Source of the DNA: Nemertoderma westbladi
Lineage: Eukaryota; Xenacoelomorpha; Nemertodermatida; Nemertodermatidae
Direction: 5' to 3'
DNA: 64,000 nt
Assembly (NCBI GenBank): GCA_032718475.1
Contig: JAUCBJ010001762.1
Location: 43,876-107,875 of the forward strand
Under the pieces are notes generated by a model. It did not search any database. It saw nothing but the letters and a program-made list of their open reading frames with translations, and had not been told where the DNA came from. Position 1 is the stretch's first letter, and every line of letters begins with the position of its first letter. Below, one piece after another: positions 50,760 through 63,500 of this stretch. Position numbers and translations under genes: made by a program.

Positions 50760-51730
50760 CGACAAAATTGCACCGCCACAACTCCCTATCTATCACCCAT
50801 GACATTTGCTAGATCATCCGCATCTTCAAGGCCAGTGTCCTTTAAGATGCGTCTCAAGAAAGTCATGGGCTGTCCACCATGCTTATTCACTCCATGAGGC
50901 TGCCAAAGTACAAGATTATGCACTGGCTGGTCTTTACGGCGAAAGCAATGTCCTGCAAAGCGGAAGCGATTTTGTTCTAGTGTCAAGCTTGGGGGAACCA
51001 ATGAGACACCTCCAATGTTATATAGTGTCTGGTTGGAGATGTGTGCATTGTACTTGACACAATGAACCCGGGGTAGCATTCTTGTGAATGTGCCATCCAG
51101 AGATTTGGTGTCCTCAGCAGTTAGAGCCCAGCATGGACTCCCATAGAGGAGTACTGGAACTACTGCTGCTCTAAATAATCGGACCTTAAGTTTCCGATTA
51201 ATTCTCGGTGACTTCCAAATCCTGGAAAGCCTATGCAAGGCTGCCCATGCCTTCCCCTTACGTATTCGAAGGTCCTCACCTGACTTCCGGATCCATGATC
51301 CCAGGTAACAGAAGTCATCCACATGCTCAAGCATACCATCTTTTGAGCTTATGCTCATCCGATCAGAGACTTGCTGAGGACTTTCAAAGTTAACTGTCAA
51401 AAGTTTGGTCTTTCTGGAGTTAATAAAAAGACCAACACTAGAAGCAGCATGTTCTAATGAGCTGAGGAGCCGTTGGGCTCCCTCTAGTGATTCTGAGAGT
51501 ACTCCTAAGTCATCAGCAAAGTCTAGATCAGTTAGGTACTTGGCAGGATTTCCTCGACTTCTGGAGCCAGTAGGTGGAGATATCATCACCCCATCATCAT
51601 TATGATGATCTAAGGACATGCGTAGAACATAGTCAACTACAATTATGAACAAGAATGGTACAAGTGTGTCTCCCTGGAGGATGCCCCATAACACTTCAAA
51701 TGGTTCTGTATCACCGTCAACAGTAGACAC
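50760..51730 (-). pseudogene. LINE copy 3: reverse transcriptase and C-terminus
   Basis: Same protein as copy 1: GILQGDTLVPFLFIIVVDYV, DFADDLGVLSES, CYLGSWIRKSGEDLRIRKGK and PVLLYGSPCWALTAEDTKSL. The TAG-type 3' end follows. Confidence 0.85.
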
Positions 51731-51790
51731 AAATGTTGTCGAACCATCGTATACTGATCTGATTGCTGCAATAATTTCATCAGGAATCCC

Positions 51791-52348
51791 TTATAATGGA
51801 AGTATGCTGAACATACATGAGCGAGAGACTGAATCAAAGGCCTTGAAGAAGTCAACAAAGATAACAGCCAGATGCCTGTCTTTCTTTTTTGATAACTCTT
51901 CAATTATCCTTGTAAGTGCCAAAATGGGCTCCATGGTCCCATGACCTTTACGGAACCCATTCTGATTTCCACGGAGCAGTCTCTCAATGGGATCCCTGAT
52001 GCGATTTAATAGAATTCTATTGTATAGCTTTGCAGCAATCGAGATCAATGAGATTCCCCAAAAAGAACCATAGAGTGTTAGGTTGCCTTTCTTGGGAACT
52101 GGCACCAACTTATTTGTTTTCATTTCTTGTGGGACTCTTGTTGTTCGGTACATGTCTACTATGATGGGATAGATGAGCTTTAAACACTCAGGTATTTTAA
52201 AGACCTCAGGGGGAACACCATCTACTCCACTGGCACGATTGGTCTTAATGCTCTTTGCAGCAGCCTTCACTTCTGCAAAGGAGATATCACCAATGGGAAT
52301 ATCTGGGAGTACAGACTCAGACACTTTTACTTTTACGTTATCAGGCAA
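51791..52348 (-). pseudogene. LINE copy 3: start of reverse transcriptase
   Basis: IGDISFAEVKAAAKSIKTNR, ASGVDGVPPEVFK, LVPVPKKGNLTLY and RTVLLNRIRDPIERLLRGNQ-like text lead to FVDFFKAFDSVSRS, which keeps the catalytic Asp that copy 1 lost. The frame shifts near 51790 into the RT continuation. Confidence 0.82.
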
Positions 52349-52384
52349 TACCCTGTCATTATTGAGGAGCTTTTCGAAGTTGGC

Positions 52385-54015
52385 CTACCAACCATTAAGG
52401 CGATCGGCTGGTGATTCAGCCTTAACCTTGGTGGTTGGTTGGCTTTTTCGACCAGCAAGCAAGTTGATCGATCTCCATGCCTGGGATGATTGCCTGCTGT
52501 CGTCAGCATCATTGATGGCATCAACTTGTTGGTTTATTAGCTCCTGTAAATTAACAGAGTACTGCCTGTTCAGGGACCTAGATGCAGCCTTAACTGCATT
52601 CTTGGCCACTGTAGTCTGTTTGAGTCGGGACCCTTTCTGCGCCTTGTAGAGGTCATTTCGGCACTTCTGAATTTTGTTGTCAGTCCAGGGTGCCCGTTTC
52701 CTGTTTCGAGGGTATACAGGAACTGTTTCTGCAGCTGCTAACTTAATTGCCTCTGTGAAGGCAGTATAGCCCTCACAGTGATCTGCCGCCTCAGAGGCAA
52801 GAACCTCATACCTGTTACTCAGCTGTAGTGTGAAGCTGGATCTCACACTTGGCTGTTGCAACAGAGAGGACCAGTCATGCCGCGGCAAGGCAGATTTCGT
52901 TGTTCTGCTAGCATGCAGACTAAGTCTTACCTTGGCCACAATAAGGCGGTGATCACTGGAGAAGGGTCGTTTTGTAAATGCATTACAGTCTTGTATAGAG
53001 CTCCTCTATTTCCTACGAAACAGGATATGGTCTATCTGGGACTTGTGACCACTGGGTCCACTATGAGTCCATAGCTTTCCAGTTCGCTTCTTGAACTGGG
53101 TTCCAGCCGAAAACAATCCATTTCCAGAGATAAAATCCTGAAGATGGACAGAATTTCGGTTAACACTATTGCTATAGACCCAGGGCGATGTAGGTGATTG
53201 ATGCAGACTTGCATTAAAGTCTCCCAGGAATGTTAAGAATGCATGCTGCTTGTAGATTCTGGTAGAAATTTTCCACCTCCTCTACAGGGGCAACACTAGT
53301 TGGAGAGTAGCACACAATCAGAACCACCTTAGGAAAATTCTTAGCCAGTCTTCCAGAACATGAGAAGTGGCAACGGATGATGCGGTTAGAGATTTGGTCT
53401 ATTTTGTCCAATGCTGCATGTGCAGTTGGATTCATCAATAGACCAATTCCACCATTGCCACTATCATCTGCTGAAGCGAGGGCGAGTCGCCAACCGCCCC
53501 CCCATGTCCTTAATCAGAACCTCATCAGTCTGTCCAGTCTGCATTCGGTGCTCTTGAACAACCACTGCATTAAGAGAAAGCTTATCTGCCAAGGCAGTCA
53601 GCTCACCTTGTCGCATTGGGGACCCGAGTGTTAGGGTGTTTACTAAGGCTAGTCTAGTGACTTGCCTCAGATTCACCAATGGCTTTGTTGGTCGGGGTGG
53701 GACATGAGAGTAGCCTCCAACTCCAGAATCCCTCTCCCCCTCGCAATCTGGCCTCCCTGGTGACCCAGGGTTTGGGCCAGAAAGGTCATCAGGAAAGGGA
53801 CTCAAATAATTGTTTGCCGCTCTCTCTCCAGTAGGGGGTGAGACAGGCAGCCGGTCAGGAGATAACTGACGCCTGTGAGACCGATTGTGTCCAGTCATTC
53901 CACTGGCCTCTAGTGGCTGGACCTCCGCATTACTAATGTAATCAATAGTGGGGGTTGGGGGGTGCTTTTTTGCCGAGTCAGCTCTCGGGGCAAATACCAC
54001 ACCCTGGTTCCCCAC
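52385..54015 (-). pseudogene. LINE copy 3: N-terminal region and APE endonuclease, several frames
   Basis: 54015-53464 has a Pro-rich start, then LVNTLTLGSPMRQGELTALA and LNAVVVQEHRMQTG (endonuclease beginning). 53438-53214 has ALDKIDQISNRIIRCHFSCS and VVLIVCYSPTSVAPVEEVE. 52939-52385 has VAKVRLSLHASRT and the linker to RT. Frameshifts at ~53460, 53210 and 52940. Confidence 0.75.
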
Positions 54016-54410
54016 CCCTCAGGGTGGGTGTCGCAGTGGAGTCAGATATGAGGCCCATCACCCATATCTACTCTGGCGCACATGACCCACCATTGGCTGT
54101 TGCAGCTCATCTGCTGGGTCATGCCCTGTACCCCTGCTGCCAGGTGCAGGTCGCAGTGAAGTGCACTCAGAGTGGACATGAGAACACTCTACTCCTGACC
54201 AGCCATTGGTAGATCACCATCTGCCTGGCCAGGCCATATACCCCTGCAGCCAAGTATATGGGTCCTCAATCCAGGACCAAGAGCGTCCTTATCCCAGAAC
54301 GAAGGGGGTCCTAGTTACAGGACCAGATTTGCCCTAGTAAGAGGTTCTATGCAGCTACAGGTGGCACCTCATTTATGCTGCATGGAGGTGGCAAGTTTTC
54401 TTGATCAATG

Positions 54411-55150
54411 ACCTAGAATACCTGACCTTAATTAATATGGCCTTGGCATTATGGCTTTAATCTTTCTACTTGTAAAATTTCATAATTCATGCAGTGTGTC
54501 AATTACTGACATGATCTGATATATGAATATATCCGATTCAAGTTATTATAATGAATGCTCGTACCGAGTCTGTCTATGTTGATGCATTCATTAGATGGTG
54601 CATTGAGAAACTAGAAGCCAATGACATATGGAACATTACCACCGCAATGTTTTGATGATTTGATGACTGACAAATGGTTCAATTCTACTGTATTTTTGTG
54701 ATTTGGAAAATCACTTGGACAGGTACAAAATGTTTAGACCTAGTCAGGGACCTTGTATTCTTGTATAGTTTTAAGGTTAAAATTAACATACCAAGGAGAA
54801 CTCGTAGAGCACACCTAAACGGAATTCAGTAAATTGATAATACAAAACAATAAAATAATTTATCAACTGTGCAATTTACTGTGCAATATGGTAAACTAAA
54901 TAGAATGTACATTATTTTGTTAATAGATACAATTTTATTTAATTAAATATAAAAGGCACTAAAGAATTAGAAAATAAATAAATATTCATTCATATGATGT
55001 GAGAGTAAAAAATATGTATTATAATATTAATTATATACTGTAAGATGCACTAAAAATGGTAATGGAATTATAAATATTAATACATATGATTTGAGAGAAA
55101 AAAGTAAAAATAAAAATACGTATTCAAGGTTAGCAATATTCAATTAATTT
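54411..55150. other. AT-rich intronic DNA
   Basis: No gene. AT-rich stretches with repeated words (ATTCATTCATATGATGTGAG / ATACATATGATTTGAGAG near 54990 and 55080) suggest a short diverged duplication. Confidence 0.5.
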
Positions 55151-55174
55151 CATGTTAAATGCGTGATTTAGATT

Positions 55175-56724
55175 TTATTTATTAAGCCTTGGAATAATGT
55201 CGACGAGGGAGTTAGAATTAAAACATCTTGCGGCCATGTATCCATGGCAACCCGGTTGATCAGGGACATTTATAAGATATTGGTCTAATCTACGTTTAAA
55301 GCTATCTGTGTTGCAACCTGAAGTATCTCGAAGTTCCCGTGGAAGAGTATTATATAATCTCGGTCCCATTACACAGAAGCTGTTGTCGTAAAGAGTTCTA
55401 GAATGACCGGAACTGATGAGGCGCCCTCTGCAGTCACTGAAACTTGGGGTAATCGCAGAATGCGGATTTGTCAAATTGGGAACAATATTTTCTAATATCT
55501 TCCAGACATATATAATGGTAAATGTATATAACGGGTAAATGCTCTTTGTACATCCTCGATTTTTTGTGAGTCTGCAATGTTACGAGGATTCCAGAGTTGG
55601 CAGCAATATTCTAGTTTGGGCCGAACCAAACTATTAAATAAAGTCATCAATAGTCCGCAAAATCCATCCACATATCTGATTTGATGTTTTACAAATATTG
55701 GATATGTGAACTTCGAAAGTGCAAAAGTGCAATTGCTACTTAAAGTTATACCTAGATCTTTAACATGAGTTTCTGTTCTAATAACCTTAGCCTCCTTACT
55801 ATCGGTGTCAATGTATGTATATTTATTCCCCGATAAGTGGTCAGGTTTACTATTGTTGTAGGAAAGAAACACAAACTTATCGCCATGAAGTTTCATGTTG
55901 TTCTCCCTTGCCCACAGATAAATAATATTCAGGTCAGCTTGTAGATTATTGTCGTGATTGCTGTATAAAGGCGCTGTTACTCTTGTGTCATCAGCAAAGG
56001 AACACACTTTATTTGAAACCCCCGTGTCAATGTTAGTAATCATAATAAGAAACAAAAGTGGGCCGAGCACCGACCCTTGAGGGATTCCACTTATAACGGG
56101 ACTTCTCTCTGAACACGATCCATTCACTACGACTTTTTGGAAACGGTTGCTAAGAAAGTCTGCAAGCCAGCAACCTATCTGGCCACCAATACCTAAATCA
56201 CGCAACTTGTGTAGCAATACTCCATGGTCCACCTTATCAAACGCTTTCGCGAAATCTAGATATATAACTTCTGCACCATCCCCATCTGCAAGAAGATTTA
56301 GTATGTGGGTGTAATGATCCAGCAATTGAGATAAGCAGGAACGACCTTTACGAAAACCTTGTTGGCCAGGGTTAAATAGATTATTATATTCAAGATAATA
56401 AACAAGAACATCCCGTTCTATTCGTTCTAGGTGGTGGTCCTACTTGGTGGGGTTATAAACACAAAAGGACGCAATTGGATTCGTGAAGACAGAATTATAT
56501 TGGTTCTGAAGTGCTTCGCAAATACCCTTGCCATCAGAGACGATATTATTGTTAATTAGAAAGGGACCTATTCTGATTCTGTCCTTGCGCTTTTGATTGG
56601 CATAGGAATAGAAGAATTTTGAGTTCGATTTAATCTTCTTAATCGCATTTTTTTCTGCTTTAAGGGATTCCTCACTACGAGATTTATACAAGAGGACATC
56701 GATGTTGCTTAACTCCTTGTTCAA
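55175..56724 (-). pseudogene. CR1-like LINE reverse transcriptase (frame-broken, internal deletion)
   Basis: Minus: 56724-56440 pre-RT (KSRSEESLKAEKNAIKKIKS, FFYSYANQKRKDR). After a jump, NPGQQGFRKGRSCLSQLLDH leads into VIYLDFAKAFDKVDHGVLLH, SGIPQGSVLGPLLFL and VCSFADDTRV. Then LFNSLVRPKLEYCCQLWNPR and, after a frameshift, VMGPRLYNTLPRELRDTSG. RT motifs 0-1 between 56440 and 56430 are deleted. Ends near 55150. Confidence 0.82.
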
Positions 56725-57122
56725 ACGTTATATCTTTGTTTGCGATGTTGAATTTATAATTTTATTTATGATGCATTTGCGTTTTTTAAAGAGAATGCGC
56801 CGTTCCTTAAGTATCGTAGATACATTAATTTTACTGGGGGCACATTATTATTGCATAAGGAAGGTCTCTACATGCTTAATAAAAATATCTGTCATTTCGT
56901 CAACGGATTTATTCGAAAATAATAAATCCCACTTTAAATCACTAAGATATAGTTTAATTCACTCCAATTAACAGTGGTAGAATAAAAATTTAATCCATTT
57001 AAGCTAGGTACCTTAGTACAATGTTGATCACCTAGTGGAGTGAAACAGTCTAACAACCGAGTAGTAAAAATCAGATAACAATGACTTAAAAAATCAGATA
57101 ACAATGACTTATATACATTAAT

Positions 57123-58064
57123 TCAATCTATAAAATGTATATCGTTAATAAAAACCAAATCAAGCATGTTATTTAGACGTGTGGGTTGGTCCACTATCTG
57201 GGTTAAAAACCAGTTAGATGAAAATTTAACAAGAAACTGACACTGGTCTTTAACGCTGGCTGCGGTAAATTTACTTATATCTTTAAGATCCCCATCACTA
57301 GTTGGGAAATTAAAGTCACTGGGGAGTATTGTCCGGCTCGAGCTATATTTATCAAGACCTAAAAATTCACCAACATGTGTTAAAACATTTTTAAAGTTAT
57401 CACTTGGACAGTCTTGAGGGCGGTAGATTACGTCCACAAGAGTATCTAGTTCATGCAAATAGACTAATAATGTTTCACAATAGTTATCTGACTTTGAAAT
57501 AAGGACAGTGTGAGGTATATCGTTTCTAATATATATACCTACACCACCCTTCATTCTGACTGACCTGTCTGTTCTCTGAAAAGTGTAACCATCAATAAAA
57601 AGTTCCTCTTTTCTGAAACTGTCAAGTAAATGGGTTTCAGAAAGGGAAATAAATACTGGTAAAGTAGAAGCCAAATCCTGTACATGAGAAGCCTTATTTT
57701 TTTTAGCACCTTTAAAATGTAGGCCTTGCGCGTTATATACTATAAAATGTTCACTGATGTTTTGCAATTTGTTAACATTATTATCAGCATAACATACATT
57801 AGATAAACTATTATTATGATTATTATTATTAACAATGAGGTTAGTTACATTACTGCTTGGTTGTGCACGAGGTGCAGTTGTGGATACTGAGCTAACGTTT
57901 GGTTTGGTTGAGTTGTTGTACAGGCGCAGCCTGCGGAGTGAATTGTTGCAGGTGTTAGTTGCTGCAACTGATGAATCAGTGGGCTTTGCAACCCTTGCAT
58001 GTTTAGTCATGTTTAGTACCATGTTTAGTACCAGAGAGATGATAATCATTGAGTTGTTACACAT
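57123..58064 (-). CDS. CR1-like LINE APE endonuclease segment
   Basis: Minus, 313 codons. After an Asn-rich start: HFIVYNAQGLHFKGAKKNKA, VFISLSETHLLDSF, GGVGIYIRNDIPHTVLI, DVIYRPQDCPSDNFKN and LPSDFNFPTSDGDL, with QPTRLNNMLDLVFIN before the stop. This is the endonuclease of the element whose RT is at 55175-56724. The usual GDFN is SDFN. Confidence 0.8.
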   Translation of the reverse strand: MCNNSMIIISLVLNMVLNMTKHARVAKPTDSSVAATNTCNNSLRRLRLYNNSTKPNVSSVSTTAPRAQPSSNVTNLIVNNNNHNNSLSNVCYADNNVNKLQNISEHFIVYNAQGLHFKGAKKNKASHVQDLASTLPVFISLSETHLLDSFRKEELFIDGYTFQRTDRSVRMKGGVGIYIRNDIPHTVLISKSDNYCETLLVYLHELDTLVDVIYRPQDCPSDNFKNVLTHVGEFLGLDKYSSSRTILPSDFNFPTSDGDLKDISKFTAASVKDQCQFLVKFSSNWFLTQIVDQPTRLNNMLDLVFINDIHFID

Positions 58065-58171
58065 TTGAGGGTGGAAGTAACTACAGGAGTTTCCTTTAGT
58101 ACAGCCACCCCTTGTTGACCTTCCTTGGGTGATAAATCTCCTGCAGAGTTTGGGGTGTCGATAAGAACATC

Positions 58172-58850
58172 CTACTCCATGCCTCCCGTTTTTACAATTA
58201 CCCCACCTGAAATGTTTACATACAGGAGTCTTACTGGGTGTTGTACCGCCAGGACTGGGTTCGTTTGGGGTTCGGCGAGCATTGACTCCTCCTCAAGAGA
58301 CCTCGTTGTTAATTGATTCATCATCGGCCTCTGCATCATCCTCAACAAACCAAACATCTGTTGATAGTGGAGAAAAGCGATTCGAAAGCCGTGATGTAGC
58401 GCTGCCTGCAGCAATGCTGACATCTCCGGCGCCAATGTTGAGAGAAACTTCATCGTCATTGGTGGGAGGAATAACAGCAGTTGGATTTGTTCGTTTGCGG
58501 AAACCAACAGTCGAGTTACCATTTGTGTCACGGATGATGTCTTTACCCGGAGTTGCCCGCAATTGGCAGTAGAGACATAGCCAGACATAGCCCTGGAAGG
58601 AATCCCCAACTACAGTTTCGAGAGAAGTAGGAATACAATTCGAATGGGCCCCACATCGACATATAAAGCACTTAAGCTTTGGATCATCATCGAAACTACA
58701 ACAATAATCGATGACACAACTACCGCACTGTTCCGGTAAAAATAGCTCAATGGCTTTAACAATTGTGTCTATGAGGTTTGGTTTAAGGACCACTGAAGCA
58801 ATGACTGGCACGTTGTCTGGTATTAGTTTTTCAATAATCTGTTGCTTTCA
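58172..58850 (-). CDS. CR1-like LINE ORF1 with PHD-like finger
   Basis: Minus: IASVVLKPNLIDTIVKAIEL, then a Cys-rich module CGSCVIDYCCSFDDDPKLKC, CRCGAHSNC and WLCLYC, the C4HC3-like spacing of PHD fingers. A polar tail ends near 58293 (or in another frame near 58172). CR1/L2-type elements can carry such a finger in ORF1. It precedes the endonuclease segment at 58064 in the expected order. Confidence 0.65.
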
Positions 58851-59077
58851 TGAATTGCTTTCTATATTTTTTGTGTTTATAAATTATGTAGTATCTTTTG
58901 TTATGTCCTTTTTAAGTCCTTCGTTTTCAGTTGGCGTTATATACTTTCTATATATTATTTTATTATTTGTTTCTTTAGATGCACCTATTATTATTAGGTA
59001 TTTTATATTATCACTTTATATAATACCGTACATTTTATTACTTTCGGAAACAGTTTTTGATAAGGGAAATCTTAATA
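58851..59077. other. AT-rich, no gene
   Basis: The plus ORF at 58711-59205 is a hydrophobic, T-rich translation that overlaps the LINE ORF1 and the inverted repeat. I see no reason to call it. Confidence 0.5.
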
Positions 59078-59336
59078 GAATAATGAACGATATCGCCAAA
59101 GAAATAATTCTCCACTTAATTTCAAATCAAATTAATATTAAATTAAACAATAACAAATACATAATAACACATACAGACATGAACCAACGTTTCAACTCAA
59201 AATAGAGCCATCTTCAGGGCTGGCCGTTGGTTCATGTCTGTAAGTGTTATTATGTATTTGTTATTGTTTAATTTAATATTAATTTGATTTGAAATGAAGT
59301 GGAGAATTATTTCTTTGGCGATATCGATCATTATTC
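59078..59336. repeat. Long inverted repeat, 112-bp arms, with hammerhead-like core in the loop
   Basis: Arms 59078-59189 and 59225-59336 are near-perfect complements (ATATCGCCAAAGAAATAATT / its complement; few mismatches). The 35-base loop read on the minus strand has CTGAAGA (59217-59211), a five-pair stem GGCTC/GAGTT, then GAAAC (59193-59189), the core order of a hammerhead ribozyme. The arms would extend stem III. A normal cleavage dinucleotide (UH) before stem I is not seen, so activity is doubtful. Confidence 0.8.
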
Positions 59337-59685
59337 ATTTTATTACTATCAGGTACAGTATTATCTTACTACAGTATTATGATATTGCTTTATAAGTTAT
59401 ATATTACGATTGCCGTCCAAATATTCCCCACTCCAGAAAATACATCAATTAACATCCCTCACCTTAATGTTGTATTCTCAATTTTGGGAAAGGAGCATTA
59501 TAAGGTGTTCATAATTTATTGCTGGCGTAATTTTTTTGATAAAATATAATTTATTCATAAGTAATATATTTATTCATAAGTAATATATCAATTTCAAACA
59601 AAAATACAATGAGGGTGATATATTATTTAGACCATAACTACTGATTTTTAACTCTCCTATTCCAACATAATTTCAGGATATTGCC

Positions 59686-59758
59686 GAGAACATAATGAAT
59701 ATATGTGCGAAAACTGTGCAGGAAGCTGTGGGAAGTGCATAATGGATACCAAATCATA
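59686..59758 (+). CDS. Host gene last exon: second half of ShK-type module and stop
   Basis: Acceptor CATAATTTCAG at 59685; reads YCREHNEYMC, then CAGSCGKCIMDTKS and TAA at 59756-59758. In phase 1 it joins the exon ending at 49084 with a GGA codon and completes the six-cysteine ShK spacing (C, C, YM-C, C, SCG-C). The intron between is ~10.6 kb and LINE-filled. The exact donor-acceptor pairing is inferred from phase and cysteine pattern. Confidence 0.8.
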
Positions 59759-60568
59759 AACTGGAAGATGATTATTATTGAAAATGATAAAACACAGATA
59801 AACAGCGATATAAAATGCGATATAATGTAATGTAGTGTAGTGTAATATAAATTTTTCTTTTGTTCATGTACGAAAATAATATGTGTGAGTATTCTTTCTT
59901 ATTATTTCGGATCTTAGTATATTATAAAACCATTAGTATATTATGTTCATGGCTGTTAACAGTTTATTCTGTGTATTATTTGCGATAACGGCCTAGTAGA
60001 AACATAAGAAGAAGATAATAAATTTATTTTTCCATAAACAAAACAAAAAACAAATTGCATAGACAAATAAGACGAAATGTCGTCCTGTTGCTAAACCAAA
60101 AATATGTCTGGGGACCATAACCGCTGCCATAAAATGAACACACCAAGGAATATTAGAACCAGTAAGTAAGTAACTCATAAGCAACTTCGAAAAAAAAATA
60201 TTAAATTAACTTATGGTAATGATGGAAATACAGTATCTTGGCAGATAAAGATTATTTATTATCTTTGTTTAGCATGAAGTAGTTTATGGCAGGAGGACAG
60301 TATAATAGCTTAGCTAGTGGTTTACTGTCCCCCTGTGGGGGGGGGGGGGGGGGGGTGGGTTGCTGCTACGATTAATGTTAAAATATTTAATTGAAAGTAT
60401 AAAATAAATAATATTAATATCATTTAGCTGTCGGTGTCATCAACAATGTATTATTTTTACGGAAGCTGAATTTGTATTGTTACGAACAAATGTTATATAG
60501 ATTAAGATAAAAATATAATACTTATTTCCTTATTATTACTACCTATTTTCCATGTTGTATAAAAAATT
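59759..60568. other. Host 3' UTR/flank and LINE 3' UTR, with an 18-G run
   Basis: No gene. 59759-60000 is probably host 3' UTR; no clear AATAAA. A run of about 20 G is at 60336-60356, near the end of the next LINE's 3' UTR. Confidence 0.45.
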
Positions 60569-63500
60569 CTAAAGCTCTGAGTGAAGGTTGAGTAACAAAT
60601 ATTTTATTTTTTTCAAAAAGATAGGTTTACTTGTAATTTTTCTAATAGAGGGGTTTATGTTATTCCAAATCAGTGGACCTTGCAATGCAAGAGACTGATG
60701 GGCTACATTAAAACGCACAAGGGGAAGTATAAATGATCCTGATGCTGATGAACGTGTATTGTACGAATGGGTTGATGAAAATTTCCTAAAAAGATGGGTT
60801 AATGAAGATTTGGCATTATTATGAATATCAAACATCAATTTACAAACCTGGTATTTATATAATTGTTCTAATGGAAGTATACTTAGGCGTTGATATATGG
60901 GTAATGACGAGGCTTGATAATGTCTGAATGTCATAACTCGTATAATTTTATTTATTTTTATCCTAATTGGACTAGTAATAGATGTATATGTACTTCCCCA
61001 AACAATTAGTCCATACTGTATATAGGGATATATTAGAGCAAAGAATAAAGTATGTAAAATGTGCAATGGAAATACATGTCTGAGTCTATAAAAAATTCCT
61101 CCAGACTTAGATATTTTATTATATATATATTGTACATGGGATCGAAAGTTTAATTGCCTATCAATAAGTATACCTAGATATTTTGTCCTATCTACTCTAT
61201 TAATTACTTGATCATTAATTATAATACTAGGGAACGACGGGGCATTTTGTTTGTTAGTGTAAAGTGTGTATTCGGTCTTTTGTATATTGAGAGACAATTT
61301 ATTGTCAATCAGCCAATTTGAAATGTGAACAAGATTTGAATTGGTTCTATTAGAAAGCTGTAATAAATCCTTATCGTGTAACATTAGCGAAGTGTCATCT
61401 GCAAATAAATTGGTAACGAAATCACTACAATTTGGTAAATCATTGATATATAACAAAAAAAGTATGGGGCCCAGAATCGAGCCTTGAGGAATACCACATA
61501 AAATAGATTTATAAGTTGAATAAGAGCCGCCTAATGAAACACGCTGCAAACGATTGGAAAGGTAACTAGAAAAGAGTGAATGAGGGATACCCCTTATGCC
61601 GTATGAATCTAATTTTTTTAATAAAATTGAGTGATCTAGCGTATCAAACGCCTTTTTAAGGTCGATATATACGACACAAGCAGAATCCCTGTCATCCAAG
61701 ATAGACCTCAATTTTTCAACAATTTGTAAAATTGCCTCCGATGTTGTATGTTTTTTCCTAAAACCGTGTTGGTTGCGTGTTAAAATTAAGTTTTTGTCCA
61801 GATATAAAATTAACTGAGAATAAATAATAGTCTCAAATATTTTACTAAATACCAGAAGCAGTGATATTGGACGATAATTAGAAGTGTCACAAGGATCATC
61901 ACCTTTATAAGCTGGAATTACCTTAGCTTTCTTTAAACTGTCTGGAAATAAACCTGATTTAATACTAGAATTAATTAAATTAGCTAGATGTATGCTTATT
62001 ATACTGGCAGCCAATTTTACCAGTTTCACCGGAAATGCATCATTAGTGGATGAATTTTCATTTAAATTTAACAAGTGATAGTGAACTTCAACAGCAGACG
62101 TTTCTATGAGACTAAAGGAATTGTATTTTTTATGACTAATATATCTTGTGGGTGAGCGTGGTGAGTGGGCAATATTAGCAGCTAATTTTGGACCTACAGT
62201 AGTGAAGAAAATGTTAAATACTTCAGCCATTTCCGAGGTTTTGGTGATTGAAATATTGCTATTCTGAGCATCTTTGATATTTAGAGCCCTAGGTATGGAA
62301 TTTGTGGAGGATTTATTTAGAGCTGTGTTAATAACCTTCCATGTTTTTTTAATATTGGATTTATTTTTTTCAAATTGGTCAGTGTAGTATTTTTTTTCTG
62401 ATTGGCGTAAAAGTGAGGTAAGGTTATTACGATATTGTTTATATGTCTTATGGTTTTGGTCAGTAGGCTTTGAGATATAATGTGCGTAAAGTTTGTTTTT
62501 TATGTGGATAGACTTAATTAATGATTGGGTTAACCATGGTTTACGAGGAATATTTTTCTTGGAAATTGTTTTTAGTGGTAATTGTTCTTTGCAAATATCC
62601 TCAAAGTTTTTGTAAAATAAATCAAATTTTTGTTGTTCTGGTAGGGGGCTACATTTATATGTCCATAAATTTTCTTTTCGCAGTTCTTTTAAAAAGCAAT
62701 CTGGATTAAATTTAGAATAATCGTATGATATCTGTGATTCAGCTGGTTTAAAGTAAGATGTATAATTGCTTAAAACTAAGAATGTTGGTAAGTGGTCAGT
62801 CGTTCCTATCTCTGTAAGTAGAACACCGCTGTTACATGTAGAAGAAGTAATATTGGTACATATATGGTCAATAAGAGTTTCTGAGTATTTCGTAATTCGC
62901 GTAGGTTTTTTAATGGTTTGGGTAAATCCGTTAGACTGAAGCACATTTAAATAGCTGTCAGATTGTGTATTTTTCTTTAGAGTATTAATATTGAAATCAC
63001 CTGTTAGCACTACATCATAATTACATTCAGCTAAAGTCAGTAATCTAGTATCTAAGTCAGCGATAAAAACTTCTTTAGATATTTTTTCAGAACGGTATAT
63101 GCAGCCTACTATTAGTGGTTTGAGTGGTTTAGGACGAGTAATTTCAATCCATGTATTTTCTGTTCCTTTTATTTTTAGGTCATCACGCACTTTCCTGTCC
63201 AGTTCATCTCTCACATAAACAGCAGTACCACCCCTCGAACGTTTTCCACTTTTACGAAAGTCACAAATTGGTTTTTGATAACCATTAATATTCATCTTGT
63301 CGAGAGGGTGGTCCTTCGTTAAAAAAGTTTCTGATATACATAAGACGTCAATTTTACATTCAAGTGCATTTAGATAGTCAGTTAAAGATGAAAAATTCGA
63401 AATTAAACTCCGAGTATTTAAATGAAAAATTGAGATAGAATCTTTATTACCTTTCAAGAATTCCGCATCGAAACTTTCTTCATTATAGTAACCCTTCGAA

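Larger units (their letters stand above)
50696..54410 (-). mobile_element. APE-type LINE copy 3, near full length, antisense in the host intron
   Basis: In element direction: GC-rich 5' region (54410-54015), ORF with endonuclease (54015-52390) and RT (52348-50760). The short 3' UTR ends CCTAGGAGTAG, equivalent to the TAG-repeat end of copies 1 and 2. All parts are in order, but several frameshifts and stops break it. It lies opposite to the host gene. Confidence 0.85.

Noticed and set aside
58711-59205. 164-codon hydrophobic plus-strand ORF
   Set aside because: It overlaps the minus-strand LINE ORF1 and one arm of the inverted repeat; its composition reflects T-rich DNA.
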